From: Rhizobacter sp. Root1238
Lineage (GTDB): Bacteria; Pseudomonadota; Gammaproteobacteria; Burkholderiales; Burkholderiaceae_C
Reading direction: 5' to 3'
Length of the DNA stretch: 64,000 nucleotides
NCBI RefSeq assembly: GCF_001425825.1
Contig: NZ_LMDM01000001.1
Location: forward strand, 194,204 to 258,203
Part shown: positions 1 to 8,732 of the stretch, in pieces
How the letters are laid out: every line of letters starts with the position of its first letter
Numbering within the stretch: position 1 is the stretch's first letter
Made by a program: the position numbers and the translations under genes
The notes under the pieces: model-generated
Told to the model about the DNA's origin: nothing
Databases searched by the model: none
What the model saw: the letters and a program-made list of their open reading frames with translations, nothing else

Positions 1-198
1 CTGGGCGCCGACATCGCCGAGCGCGGCATGATGCTGACCGGCGGCGGCGCGCTGCTGCGCGACCTCGACCGCCTGCTCGCCGAGGAAACCGGCCTGCCGG
101 TGCTGGTGGCCGAAGACCCGCTGACTTGCGTCGTGCGCGGCTGCGGCATGGCGCTGGAGCGGATGGAGCGCCTCGGATCCATCTTCACCTCCGAGTGA
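1..198 (+). CDS. mreB: Rod shape-determining protein MreB, C-terminal end (partial)
   Basis: This is the last 65 residues of a protein cut by the left window edge. MreB is the bacterial actin that organises the elongation (Rod) complex under the inner membrane. The fragment has the family's late GGGALL nucleotide-pocket loop, followed by the conserved ending around [14 protein letters not shown] and a short tail closing with FTSE. It is followed by mreC, mreD, mrdA and rodA in the standard order, which supports the assignment. A hairpin terminator follows the stop, so mreC may be expressed partly by read-through or from its own promoter. Confidence 0.95.
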   Translation: MGADIAERGMMLTGGGALLRDLDRLLAEETGLPVLVAEDPLTCVVRGCGMALERMERLGSIFTSE

Positions 199-217
199 AC
201 GTGACCCTTCTCACACG

Positions 218-248
218 GCCGGCGCGTCGCTGACGCGGCCGGCTTTTT
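218..248 (+). terminator. Hairpin terminator between mreB and mreC
   Basis: An 11-base-pair GC-rich stem (arms 218-228 and 232-243, one bulged G at 238, three-base loop) is followed by five T residues. It lies 20 bases after the mreB stop. It probably reduces transcription into the downstream mreC group, as reported for mreB/mreC in other proteobacteria. The shape is seen in the sequence; the attenuation role is inferred. Confidence 0.7.
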
Positions 249-291
249 GTTCGCTGAAGCGCACTCGTCACTTCAAGTTCGCCGTACAGAC

Positions 292-1224
292 ATGCCGCTC
301 GGTACCCTCGACCGGACACCGCCACCCTTCTTCCGACAGGGCCCTTCGGCGCTCACGCGGCTGATGTTCTTCTCGGCGCTCGCGCTGTTCCTGATGGTGG
401 CCGACACCCGCTTCAAGCTGACGCAGCCGGTGCGTGCGGTGCTGGCGACGGTGCTGAACCCGGTCGAGCGCGCGCTGCGGGCGCCGGTCGATGCGGTGAG
501 CGCGGCCAGCGACTACGCGATGGGGCTGCAGGATGCGCTGTCGGCCGAGGCCCGGGCCCGCCGCGAACTGGCCGAGCAGGCGGCCCGCTCGGCGCGCGTC
601 GAGCAGCTCGAGCAGGAGAACCTGCGGCTGCGCGCGCTGCTCGATCTGCGGCCGGGCCTGAAGGTGCGCTCGCAGACGGCCGAGGTGCTGTACGACGCGC
701 CCGATCCGTATTCGCGCAAGGTCATCATCGACCGCGGCACGCAGCAGGGCATTGCGGTCGCGTCGCCGGTCATCAACGAAGCCGGCGTGCTCGGCCAGGT
801 GACGCGGGCCTTCCCGTACAGCGCCGAGGTCACGCTGCTCACCGACAAGGACGCCGCGATCCCGGTGCTGAACATGCGCACCCAGGTGCGCAGCGCCGCC
901 TTCGGCAATTCGACCGGCGCCGGGCTGGAGCTGCGCTTCATGGCCGGCAATGCCGACGTGCAGGTCGGCGACGTGCTCGCGACCTCGGGCGTCGACGGCG
1001 TCTATCCGTCGGGCATCCCGGTCGCGAAGGTGGTCAGCGTCGACCGGCGCGTCGACACCGGCTTCGCCCGCATCGCGCTGACGCCGGTCGCGCAACCCGA
1101 CGCGGTGCGCCATGTGCTGGTGCTGGAGCCGCTGGGGGTGCAGATGCAGCCCAAGCCCGAGCCGGCGATCGATCCGAATGCCAAGCCCGGCGCCGCCAGC
1201 GGACGAAAGGGGACCCGCCGATGA
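292..1224 (+). CDS. mreC: Cell shape-determining protein MreC
   Basis: 310-residue bitopic inner-membrane protein of the elongasome that links MreB inside to PBP2 and RodA outside. A short cytoplasmic N-terminus is followed by one membrane segment (about residues 21-40), a coiled coil rich in Ala/Glu/Arg (about 80-118), then the double beta-barrel periplasmic domain (VIIDRGTQQGI, VTLLTDKDAAIPV). The tail after residue 290 is Pro/Lys/Gly-rich and probably disordered. I chose ATG 292; a TTG at 247 in frame would add 15 residues overlapping the terminator and is less likely. The stop overlaps the mreD start by four bases (ATGA), so the two are translationally coupled. Confidence 0.94.
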   Translation: MPLGTLDRTPPPFFRQGPSALTRLMFFSALALFLMVADTRFKLTQPVRAVLATVLNPVERALRAPVDAVSAASDYAMGLQDALSAEARARRELAEQAARSARVEQLEQENLRLRALLDLRPGLKVRSQTAEVLYDAPDPYSRKVIIDRGTQQGIAVASPVINEAGVLGQVTRAFPYSAEVTLLTDKDAAIPVLNMRTQVRSAAFGNSTGAGLELRFMAGNADVQVGDVLATSGVDGVYPSGIPVAKVVSVDRRVDTGFARIALTPVAQPDAVRHVLVLEPLGVQMQPKPEPAIDPNAKPGAASGRKGTRR

Positions 1225-1739
1225 TGCCGCGTGGCGCCGACCAGCTGCTGTTGCCGGCGAACCCCTGGTTCATCTGGGGTTCGCTGCTGCTGGCCTTCCT
1301 GTTCAACCTGGTGCCGTTCGGCCGGCTGCCGGCCATCCCCGACCTGCTGGCGCTCGCGCTGGTGTTCTGGAACGTGCACCAGCCGCGGCGCATCGGCGTC
1401 GGCATCGCGTTCATGTTCGGGCTGCTGATGGACGTGCACGACAGCGCGGTGCTGGGGCAGCATGCGCTGGCCTACACGCTGCTGAGCTTCTTCACGATCA
1501 CGATCCACCGGCGGCTGCTGTGGTTCGGGCTGCCGCAGCAGGCGCTGCAGATCCTGCCGCTGTTCGTCGCGGCGCACGCGGTCTCGCTGATCGTGAGAAT
1601 GTTGGTGGGCGGCATGCTGCCGGGGTGGGAACTGATGCTCGCGCCGGTGTTCGAAAGCCTGCTGTGGCCGGTGGCATCGTGGGTGCTGCTCGCGCCGCAG
1701 CGCCGGCCGCCGGATCCCGACCAGAACCGGCCCTTGTGA
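1221..1739 (+). CDS. mreD: Rod shape-determining protein MreD
   Basis: 172-residue integral membrane protein of the Rod complex. It shows five or six hydrophobic segments and the family signature around the FGLLMDVHDSAVLGQ stretch (about residues 68-83). The start overlaps the mreC stop by four bases and mrdA begins 19 bases later, so all belong to one operon. Length is close to the usual 160-175 residues. Its exact biochemical role is not known in any species; it is needed with MreC for rod shape. Confidence 0.93.
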   Translation: MMPRGADQLLLPANPWFIWGSLLLAFLFNLVPFGRLPAIPDLLALALVFWNVHQPRRIGVGIAFMFGLLMDVHDSAVLGQHALAYTLLSFFTITIHRRLLWFGLPQQALQILPLFVAAHAVSLIVRMLVGGMLPGWELMLAPVFESLLWPVASWVLLAPQRRPPDPDQNRPL

Positions 1740-1758
1740 CCCTTCGCGCGGTCGTCCG

Positions 1759-3870
1759 ATGACAGAACTCAAGAACGTCGAGCAGGAACTGGGGCGGTTT
1801 CGCACCCGGCTGCTCGCGGCCGCGCTGTTCGTGCTGTGCGCATTCGGGCTGCTGGTGTTCCGCCTCGTCGTGCTGCAGGTGATGCGCCATGACGAACTCT
1901 CGACGCAGGCCGAGAACAACCGCATCGCGGTCGTGCCGATCGTGCCCAACCGCGGGCTGATCGTCGACCGCAACGGCGTCGTGCTGGCCAACAACTACTC
2001 GGCCTACACGCTGGAGATCACGCCGACCAAGATCGACGACCTCGACGCGCTGATCGACCAGCTGTCGGAGGTGGTCGAGGTGCAGCCGCGCGACCGCAAG
2101 CGCTTCAAGCGGCTGATGGAAGAAACCAAGAGCAGCTTCGAGTCGCTGCCGATCCGCACCAAGCTGACCGACGAGGAAGTGGCCCGCTTCACCGCGCAGC
2201 GCTTCCGCTTCCCCGGCGTCGACATCAAGGCCCGGCTGTTCCGCAACTACCCGCTCGGCGAGGTCGGCAGCCACCTGATCGGCTACATCGGCCGCATCAA
2301 CCAGGCCGAGAAGGAAAAGATCGAGGAGTCGGAAGACGACTCCAACTACCGCGGCACCGAGTACATCGGCAAGCTCGGCATCGAGCAGGCCTACGAGGCG
2401 CAGCTGCACGGCGCGACCGGCTTCGAAGAGGTCGAGACCAGCGCCGGCGGCCGCGCGGTGCGCCAGCTGAAGAGCAACCCGGCGACGCCCGGCAACACGC
2501 TGGTGCTGTCGATCGACATCCGGCTGCAGGCGCTGGTCGAGCAGCTGTTCGGCGACCGGCGCGGCGCGCTGGTGGCGATCGACCCGCGCAACGGCGAGGT
2601 GCTGGCCTTCGTCAGCAAGCCCAACTTCGATCCGAACCTGTTCGTCGACGGCATCGATGCCGAGAACTGGAAGGCGCTGAACGAGTCGGAAGACAAGCCG
2701 CTGCTGAACCGCGCGCTGCGCGGCGCTTACCCGCCCGGTTCCACCTACAAGCCGCTGATGGCGCTGGCCGCGCTGACGCTGGGCAAGCGCACGCCGCAGC
2801 AGGCGATCAGCGACCCCGGCTTCTTCTGGTTCGGCAACCACAAGTTCCGCGACGACAAGGAAGGCGGCCACGGCGTCGTCGACATGTACCGCTCGATCGT
2901 GCAGTCGTGCGACACCTACTACTACATCCTCGCCAACGACATGGGCGTCGATGCGATCCACGACTTCATGGCGCCGCTCGGGCTCGGCCAGATCACCGGC
3001 ATCGACATGCAGGGCGAGCTGCGCGGCACGCTGCCGTCCACCGAATGGAAGCGCAGCAACTACAAGCGCAAGGAAATGCAGAAGTGGTACCCCGGCGAGA
3101 CCATCTCGCTGGGCATCGGCCAGGGCTACAACACCTTCACGATGCTGCAGCTCGCGCAGGCCGAGGCGACGCTCGCGGCCGGCGGCAAGCGCTTCAAGCC
3201 GCACCTGGTGCGCGCGATCGAGAACGTCGAGACGCGCAGCCAGCAGACGCTGACCGGCGGCGCGCTGGAGCCGCTGCCGTGGAACCCCGACCACGTCGCG
3301 GTGATCCACCAGGCGCTGTACGGCGTCACGCAGGAGGGCACGGCGGCGCGCGCGTTCCAGGGCTCGCTGTACCGCTCCGGCGGCAAGACCGGCACGGCCC
3401 AGGTGATCCAGATCAAGCAGAACGAGAAGTACGACGCCAGCAAGGTCGACGAGCGGCACCGCGACCATGCGCTGTTCACCGCGTTCGCGCCGCTCGAAGA
3501 GCCGCACATCGCGATCGCGCTGGTGGTCGAGAACGCCGGCTTCGGCGCCGGCGCCGCCGCGCCGATCGCGCGCCGGGTGTTCGACTACGTGCTCGAAGGC
3601 CAGTATCCGAGCGAGGAAGACATCCTCGCGACGCGCGGCGGCCAGACCTACGCACCCATCGGCAAGCCGCGGCCGGCCGCCGGCGTGCCGCTGCCGGGCG
3701 TGTCGATCAACAACGTCGCGGCCGCGCCCACCGATGTGCCGCCGGCGCTGGTGGTGCCGGTGGCTGCGTCGGCACCGTCGCTGCTGATCTCGCCGCCGGC
3801 CGCGTCGGCGCCCTCGCCCGCCGCTTCGGCGGCTGCCTCTGCGGCCAGGCCCGGCCGGCGCGCGCCATGA
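1759..3870 (+). CDS. mrdA: Penicillin-binding protein 2 (peptidoglycan D,D-transpeptidase MrdA)
   Basis: 703-residue class B PBP that cross-links peptidoglycan during side-wall growth, paired with the RodA polymerase. One N-terminal membrane anchor (about 15-35) is followed by the pedestal domain and the transpeptidase domain. The catalytic Ser328 lies in STYK, the second motif is SCD (383-385) and the third is KTG (543-545). After about residue 640 there is a roughly 60-residue tail of Pro, Ala, Val and Ser that is longer than in E. coli PBP2 and probably disordered. The stop overlaps the rodA start by four bases, which keeps the two partners in step. Confidence 0.95.
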   Translation: MTELKNVEQELGRFRTRLLAAALFVLCAFGLLVFRLVVLQVMRHDELSTQAENNRIAVVPIVPNRGLIVDRNGVVLANNYSAYTLEITPTKIDDLDALIDQLSEVVEVQPRDRKRFKRLMEETKSSFESLPIRTKLTDEEVARFTAQRFRFPGVDIKARLFRNYPLGEVGSHLIGYIGRINQAEKEKIEESEDDSNYRGTEYIGKLGIEQAYEAQLHGATGFEEVETSAGGRAVRQLKSNPATPGNTLVLSIDIRLQALVEQLFGDRRGALVAIDPRNGEVLAFVSKPNFDPNLFVDGIDAENWKALNESEDKPLLNRALRGAYPPGSTYKPLMALAALTLGKRTPQQAISDPGFFWFGNHKFRDDKEGGHGVVDMYRSIVQSCDTYYYILANDMGVDAIHDFMAPLGLGQITGIDMQGELRGTLPSTEWKRSNYKRKEMQKWYPGETISLGIGQGYNTFTMLQLAQAEATLAAGGKRFKPHLVRAIENVETRSQQTLTGGALEPLPWNPDHVAVIHQALYGVTQEGTAARAFQGSLYRSGGKTGTAQVIQIKQNEKYDASKVDERHRDHALFTAFAPLEEPHIAIALVVENAGFGAGAAAPIARRVFDYVLEGQYPSEEDILATRGGQTYAPIGKPRPAAGVPLPGVSINNVAAAPTDVPPALVVPVAASAPSLLISPPAASAPSPAASAAASAARPGRRAP

Positions 3871-5021
3871 GCGTCGTCTTCGAGAAACCCTCGGTCTGGC
3901 AGCGGCTGAAGCCGGTCTTCACCGGCTTCGACGCGCCGCTGTTGGTCGGCCTGCTGCTGCTCGGGGCGGCCGGGCTGGTGACGATGTACTCGGCCGGCTT
4001 CGACAACGGCTCGCGCTTCGTCGACCACGGCCGCAACATGGTCCTCGCGCTGATCATCCTGTTCGTCGTCGCGCAGGTGCCGCCGCAGCGGCTGATGCAG
4101 CTGGCGGTGCCGCTGTACGCCGTCGGCGTCGCGCTGCTGATCGCCACCGCGGTGATCGGCGTCACGAAGAAGGGGGCGACGCGCTGGCTGAACGTCGGCA
4201 TCGTGATCCAGCCGAGCGAGATCATGAAGATCGCGATGCCGCTGATGCTCGCGTGGTGGTTCCAGCGCCGCGAGGGCCAACTGCGCGTGCTCGACTTCAT
4301 CGTCGCGCTCGGGCTGCTGGCGGTGCCGGTCGGCATGATCGTCAAGCAGCCCGACCTGGGCACCGCGATCCTGGTGCTGTCGGCCGGCCTGTACGTGATC
4401 TTCTTCGCCGGGCTGTCGTGGAAGCTGATCGTGCCGGTGCTGCTGATCGGCGGCGCCGCGATCACCGCGGTGGTGGTGTCGGAGGACCGCATCTGCCAGC
4501 CCGACGTGGTGTGGCCGATGCTGCGCGACTACCAGAAGAACCGCGTCTGCACGCTGCTCGACCCGACCACCGACCCGCTCGGCAAGGGCTTCCACATCAT
4601 CCAGGGGATGATCGCGATCGGGTCCGGCGGCATCGAGGGCAAGGGCTTCATGAAGGGCACGCAGACCCACCTGGAGTTCATCCCCGAGCGCACCACCGAT
4701 TTCATCTTCGCGGCCTTCTCCGAAGAGTTCGGGCTGGTCGGCTGCGTGTCGCTGATCCTCGGCTTCACGTTCCTGATCTTCCGCGGGCTGGTCATCGCGG
4801 CCGATGCGCCGACGGTGTTCACCCGGCTGCTGGCCGGCGCGGTGACGCTGAGCTGGTTCACCTACGCGTTCGTCAACATGGGCATGGTCAGCGGCATCCT
4901 GCCGGTGGTGGGCGTGCCGCTGCCGTTCATCAGCTACGGCGGCACCGCGATGCTGACGCTCGGGCTCGGGCTCGGCATCCTCATGTCGATCTCGAAGAGC
5001 CGGCGGCTGATGCAGCGCTGA
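3867..5021 (+). CDS. rodA: Peptidoglycan glycosyltransferase RodA
   Basis: 384-residue SEDS-family polymerase that makes glycan strands for side-wall growth together with PBP2. About ten membrane segments are visible. SEDS-typical stretches include TRWLNVG, the QPSEIMK motif, the QPDLGTA motif (about residue 155), the FIPERTTDF loop and the late PFISYGGTAM motif. The ATG lies inside the last codons of mrdA (ATGA overlap), and length matches the family. It is the last gene of the shape operon; a strong hairpin follows at once. Confidence 0.95.
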   Translation: MSVVFEKPSVWQRLKPVFTGFDAPLLVGLLLLGAAGLVTMYSAGFDNGSRFVDHGRNMVLALIILFVVAQVPPQRLMQLAVPLYAVGVALLIATAVIGVTKKGATRWLNVGIVIQPSEIMKIAMPLMLAWWFQRREGQLRVLDFIVALGLLAVPVGMIVKQPDLGTAILVLSAGLYVIFFAGLSWKLIVPVLLIGGAAITAVVVSEDRICQPDVVWPMLRDYQKNRVCTLLDPTTDPLGKGFHIIQGMIAIGSGGIEGKGFMKGTQTHLEFIPERTTDFIFAAFSEEFGLVGCVSLILGFTFLIFRGLVIAADAPTVFTRLLAGAVTLSWFTYAFVNMGMVSGILPVVGVPLPFISYGGTAMLTLGLGLGILMSISKSRRLMQR

Positions 5022-5023
5022 GG

Positions 5024-5056
5024 CCGCGCGGGTGCGGGCGGTGCGCGCCCGCGCGG
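5024..5056 (+). terminator. Possible stem-loop closing the mre-mrd operon
   Basis: A nine-base perfect inverted repeat (CCGCGCGGG at 5024-5032, CCCGCGCGG at 5048-5056) begins three bases after the rodA stop. There is no T-tract, so it is not a classical intrinsic terminator. It could stabilise the 3' end or act with Rho. GC-rich inverted repeats arise easily by chance in this genome. Confidence 0.35.
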
Positions 5057-5108
5057 TCCCTGCCGGCACGCTAAGCTTGCGCCTCGCCGCCACCACCGGA
5101 CGACCCCC

Positions 5109-6032
5109 ATGAGCCTGCAGCACCCCGCAGACGCCGTCTCCGCTCCTCACCCGGGCCTCGCCCGCTGCGTCGGCATCGTCGGCGTCGGCAACATGGGCGG
5201 CGCGATCGCGGCGCGGCTGTTGTCGCTCGGCTGGCAGGTCGCGGTGCACGACATCGACGACCGCTGCGAGGCGCTGGCGGTCGGCTCCGGCGCGATGGCC
5301 TGTGCGACACCGTCCGGCGTGGCCGCGACGAGCAGCGTGCTGATTGTCGCGGTCGTCGATGCGGTGCAGACCGAGGCGGTGCTGTTCGGCCCGCACGGCG
5401 CGGCGCGCGGGCTGGCGCGCGGCGGCACCGTGCTGCTGTGCCCGACCATCGCGCCGGCCGATGTCGAGCGCTTCGCCACCAGCCTGCACCGGCACGGCAT
5501 CGCCTGCATCGACGCGCCGATGTCCGGCGGCCCCGACCGCGCCCGCGACGGCAGCATGAGCCTGATGCTGGCCGGCCCGGGCGACGCGATCGAGCGGCAC
5601 GGCGCGCTGATCGACGCGCTGTCGTCGCGGGTGTTCCGCATCAGCGAGCGGCCGGGCGACGGTGCGCGCACCAAGCTCGTCAACAACCTGCTGGCCGGCA
5701 TCAACCTGGCCGGCGCGGCCGAGGCGCTGGCGCTGGCCGAGCGCATGGGGCTGGACGTCGCGCGCACGCTGCAGGTCGTCGAGCAGTCGAGCGGCCAGAG
5801 CTGGATCGGCAGCGACCGGCTGCACCGCGCGCTGCGCGGCGACTACCTGCCGCGGGCGCACACCCGGCTGTTGAACAAGGACACCCACCTGGCGCTCGGC
5901 GTCGCGCGCCAGGCGGGCGCGGCCACCGCGCTCGGCGAGGCGGCGGCCGCGGTGTTCGCGCAAGCCTGCGAGCGCGGCTTCGCGGGGCTCGACGACGCGA
6001 GCGTGTTCGAGCTGCTGCGGCGAAGCGGGTGA
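5109..6032 (+). CDS. NAD(P)-dependent oxidoreductase, 3-hydroxyisobutyrate dehydrogenase family
   Basis: 307-residue beta-hydroxyacid dehydrogenase. The N-terminal Rossmann fold has GIVGVGNMGGAIA (about residues 20-32). The substrate motif DAPMSGGPDRARDG (about 137-150) and the catalytic-lysine helix KLVNNLLAGIN (about 195-205) are intact. Family members oxidise or reduce short 3-hydroxy acids such as 3-hydroxyisobutyrate, tartronate semialdehyde or L-threonate. Nothing beside it fixes the substrate: the shape operon ends upstream and a regulator lies downstream. It probably has its own promoter in the 87-base gap after rodA. Confidence 0.85.
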   Translation: MSLQHPADAVSAPHPGLARCVGIVGVGNMGGAIAARLLSLGWQVAVHDIDDRCEALAVGSGAMACATPSGVAATSSVLIVAVVDAVQTEAVLFGPHGAARGLARGGTVLLCPTIAPADVERFATSLHRHGIACIDAPMSGGPDRARDGSMSLMLAGPGDAIERHGALIDALSSRVFRISERPGDGARTKLVNNLLAGINLAGAAEALALAERMGLDVARTLQVVEQSSGQSWIGSDRLHRALRGDYLPRAHTRLLNKDTHLALGVARQAGAATALGEAAAAVFAQACERGFAGLDDASVFELLRRSG

Positions 6033-6049
6033 GCGGGGGATATCGGGTA

Positions 6050-6241
6050 TCAGCCCTGCTCCAGGCGCTCTATCCGGCCTTCGATGACACGCAGCAAGGC
6101 TTGTGCTCTGTTCAGCTCATCGTGAATCGCCCAACGGCCCTTGTGCGCCAGCGTTCTCTCGACAACGGCAGTCGTCCGGGTTGCTGCACGCTGAGTGGAG
6201 TGCGCCCGGCGAGGTGTTCCACGAAAATGCCGTGCGTGCAT
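6050..6241 (-). CDS. Possible small protein or gene remnant, 63 residues
   Basis: An open frame on the minus strand runs from ATG 6241 to a TGA at 6050 in an otherwise empty 290-base gap. The last 35 codons look protein-like: an amphipathic, charged helix ending ELNRAQALLRVIEGRIERLEQG-stop, with more A/T at third positions than neighbouring genes. The first 25 residues are basic and less convincing, and I see no good ribosome site. It could be the decayed end of a horizontally acquired gene. No family is recognised. Confidence 0.3.
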   Translation of the reverse strand: MHARHFRGTPRRAHSTQRAATRTTAVVERTLAHKGRWAIHDELNRAQALLRVIEGRIERLEQG

Positions 6242-6323
6242 TTCCCCGTATGTCCAGTGTGTCGACCCCCGAACCGTTCTTGCTGGCAGGATGCAGCCCC
6301 ATGACTGCGCTGCACTTCCTGCC

Positions 6324-7214
6324 GTGACCACCCGACGCCAACCCTGCGCCGACGCACCCGAGGCGCACCTGCGGCGCATGAACCGCGTGCTCGACCACAT
6401 CGATGCACACCTGGCCGACGACCTGCGGCTGGAGACGCTGGCCGAGGTGGCGGCGTTCTCGCCCTTCCATTTCCACCGCGTGTTTCGCGCGTGGACCGGC
6501 GAGACGCTGCTCGACTTCGTGCGCCGGCGCCGGCTCGAGGCCGCCGGCGGGCGGCTGCGCCATGCGCCGCGCGACAGCATCACGGCGATCGCGTTCGCGG
6601 TCGGCTTCGAATCGGGCGAGGCGTTCTCGCGCGCGTTCAAGCAGCACTTCGGCATGACGCCGACCGCCTGGCGGCGCGGCGGGCAGCTGTTGTGGGAGCG
6701 CCGCCAGCGCATGGTGCGCACGCGGCCGGCGCCGATCGGCCCGCATTACCCGGTGGTGCTGAAGCAGCTGCCCGAGCGCGAGGTGCTGTACTGGCGGGTG
6801 CAGGGCCGCTACGACACGATGGTGTCGCCGGCCTGGGCCGCCTTCACGCCGCACATCGAGGCGCTCGGGCTGGCCGGGCAGCCGCGGCTGGGCATGGGGC
6901 TGGACGATCCGGACATCGCGCCGGTGTCGCGCTGCCGCTTCGATGCCTGCGTGGTGCTGCCGCCGAACTGGCACGAGCCGGTCAGCGGGCGGGTGTCGCG
7001 CAAGCGCGTGGCCGGCGGGCTGCACGCCTGCCTGGGTTATGACGGTCCGGGTCCGCTGATGCACCAGGCGTGGCGGCAGCTGCTCAACGACTGGCTGCCG
7101 ACGTCCGGGCTGCTGGTCGGCGACGTGCCGTTCTTCGAGGTCTACCCGGCGGAGCAGGTGTTGCCGGCGGTAGAGGACGTCGTCTGCGAACTCTGCATGC
7201 CGGTGCAACGGTAG
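6324..7214 (+). CDS. AraC-family regulator with GyrI-like effector domain
   Basis: 296 residues if translation starts at GTG 6324; ATG 6291 or ATG 6378 are alternatives. The N-terminus carries two helix-turn-helix motifs of the AraC type (HLADDLRLETLAEVAAFS; second helix with FESGEAFSRAFKQHFG; about residues 22-115). The C-terminal 150 residues resemble the GyrI/Rob-type small-molecule domain (LPEREVLYWRVQGRYD and a FFEVYP end). This order, DNA-binding domain first, is that of Rob and SoxS-like multidrug regulators. A MATE exporter is convergent 18 bases away and is a possible target, but that is only a guess from position. Confidence 0.85.
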   Translation: MTTRRQPCADAPEAHLRRMNRVLDHIDAHLADDLRLETLAEVAAFSPFHFHRVFRAWTGETLLDFVRRRRLEAAGGRLRHAPRDSITAIAFAVGFESGEAFSRAFKQHFGMTPTAWRRGGQLLWERRQRMVRTRPAPIGPHYPVVLKQLPEREVLYWRVQGRYDTMVSPAWAAFTPHIEALGLAGQPRLGMGLDDPDIAPVSRCRFDACVVLPPNWHEPVSGRVSRKRVAGGLHACLGYDGPGPLMHQAWRQLLNDWLPTSGLLVGDVPFFEVYPAEQVLPAVEDVVCELCMPVQR

Positions 7215-7232
7215 CCCGGCTGTCGATCCGGT

Positions 7233-8627
7233 TCACGTGGTGGCCAATCCGTGCCGCTGGCGCACGACGCGCCGGTGCGTGGCCCGCGCCGACGGCACCC
7301 AGCCGTGGCGGTACCAGCGCGCGGCCATCGTCAGCCCGCGCAGCCATTCGTCGGCCGCATAGGCGATCCACACGCCGACCAGCCCGAGTTCGAAGTACAC
7401 GCCGAGCAGCCACGCACCGCCGGCCATCACGAACACCATCGACGCGGCACCGGCCATCACCGGGAACTTCGCGTCGCCGGTCGCGCGCAACGCGTTGATC
7501 ACGACCAGGTTGAAGGTGCGCCCCGGCTCCAGCAGCACCGTGATCCACAGCAGCGTCGTCGCCGCCTGGATGATGTGCGGGTCGTGCGTGAAGAGCTGCA
7601 TCGTCCAGCGCGCCGTCAGCGCGCCGACCAGCGCGAGGCTGGTCGACACCACCAGCCCCCAGCGCAGGCTCTTGCGCACCAGGCGGTGCGCCGCATGCAG
7701 CTGGCCGGCGCCGATCAGGTGCCCGACCAGGATCTCGCTGGCGAAGCCGATCGCGAGGCCGAACACCAGGATGAAATACATGATCTGCATCGTGTAGCTG
7801 TGCACCGCGAGCTCGGCCGCGCCCATGCGCGCGACCAGCGCGATCGTCACCAGCAGCGCGAGCCGGTAGGCCACGTTCTCGGCCGCCCCGGGCAGCCCGA
7901 TGTGCAGCACCGGCCCGAGCCGGCGCCAGCGCATCACCCACCAGTCGCGCGCGCTCGGCACCAGGTTCAGCCGGCGCTGCCACAGCCACAGGTGGAAGCC
8001 GACGCCGAACGCGCGGCTCAGCGCCATCGCGAGCGCGAAGCCCGGCAGCCCGAGCCCCGGCACCGGGCCGAAGCCGGTCATCAGCGGCGTGCAGATCAGC
8101 AGGTGCAGGCTGTGCATCGCCAGCATGTTCATCAGCGTGTCGCGCGCATGCAGGTGGGCGCGCATCACCGACGACATGCTGGCGTTGAATGCGTCGAGCG
8201 CCAGCGCGACGGCCAGCACCCGCAGGTAGGGCCCGGCGATCGGCAGCACGTCGGCCGGCGCGTTCAGCAGCGCGAGCAGCGGGTTCGCGCAGGCCGCCAC
8301 CACCAGCCCGGCGCCGAGGCCGAGCCAGGTGCTCGCGCCGAGCGCGGCGCGCGCGGTCTGGTCGGCCCCGAGCCGGTTGCCGGCACCCAGGTTCTGCGTG
8401 ATCACCACGCTGACGCCCATGCTGATGATGCGGAACAGCAGGAAGAACGAGGCCTGCACGTTGTTCGCGAGCGCGAATGCGCCGGACGCGGTGTCCGATT
8501 GCCGCGACGCGAGCCACAGGCCCGTCAACCCGACCAGAAGACCGAGCACCAGCTCGGCCAGCAGCGGCCAGGTCAGCGCGATCAGGCTCGGGCGGTGCAG
8601 CGGGGCGGTGGGCGGGGTGGCGGACAT
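7233..8627 (-). CDS. MATE family multidrug efflux protein
   Basis: 464-residue inner-membrane exporter with about twelve membrane segments in two homologous halves. The first half has the MATE pattern of paired helices with the QNLGAGNR loop (about residue 75); the second has the matching GHLIGAGQLHAAHR loop. These proteins use a Na+ or H+ gradient to expel cationic drugs and metabolites. The gene is the last of a leftward run after the patatin gene (105-base gap), convergent with an AraC regulator. The substrate cannot be read from sequence. Confidence 0.88.
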   Translation of the reverse strand: MSATPPTAPLHRPSLIALTWPLLAELVLGLLVGLTGLWLASRQSDTASGAFALANNVQASFFLLFRIISMGVSVVITQNLGAGNRLGADQTARAALGASTWLGLGAGLVVAACANPLLALLNAPADVLPIAGPYLRVLAVALALDAFNASMSSVMRAHLHARDTLMNMLAMHSLHLLICTPLMTGFGPVPGLGLPGFALAMALSRAFGVGFHLWLWQRRLNLVPSARDWWVMRWRRLGPVLHIGLPGAAENVAYRLALLVTIALVARMGAAELAVHSYTMQIMYFILVFGLAIGFASEILVGHLIGAGQLHAAHRLVRKSLRWGLVVSTSLALVGALTARWTMQLFTHDPHIIQAATTLLWITVLLEPGRTFNLVVINALRATGDAKFPVMAGAASMVFVMAGGAWLLGVYFELGLVGVWIAYAADEWLRGLTMAARWYRHGWVPSARATHRRVVRQRHGLATT

Positions 8628-8732
8628 GGTGCGGGCGGCGCGAAAGCGCGATCATCGCCGCAAACGGTTGCCCGGGCCTGTCAGGTCTTGCGTCGGTCCG
8701 GCGCCCGGCCCGCTTGACGCCCGACATGGAAC

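Noticed and set aside
1498-3507. Very long open frame antisense to mreD/mrdA
   Set aside because: It is a mirror frame created by high G/C third positions; its product is low-complexity Arg/Ala/His-rich and the plus-strand genes are certain.
3648-5963. 771-codon frame opposite rodA and the dehydrogenase
   Set aside because: Same antisense artefact; composition of Arg, Ala, Asp and His without any domain.
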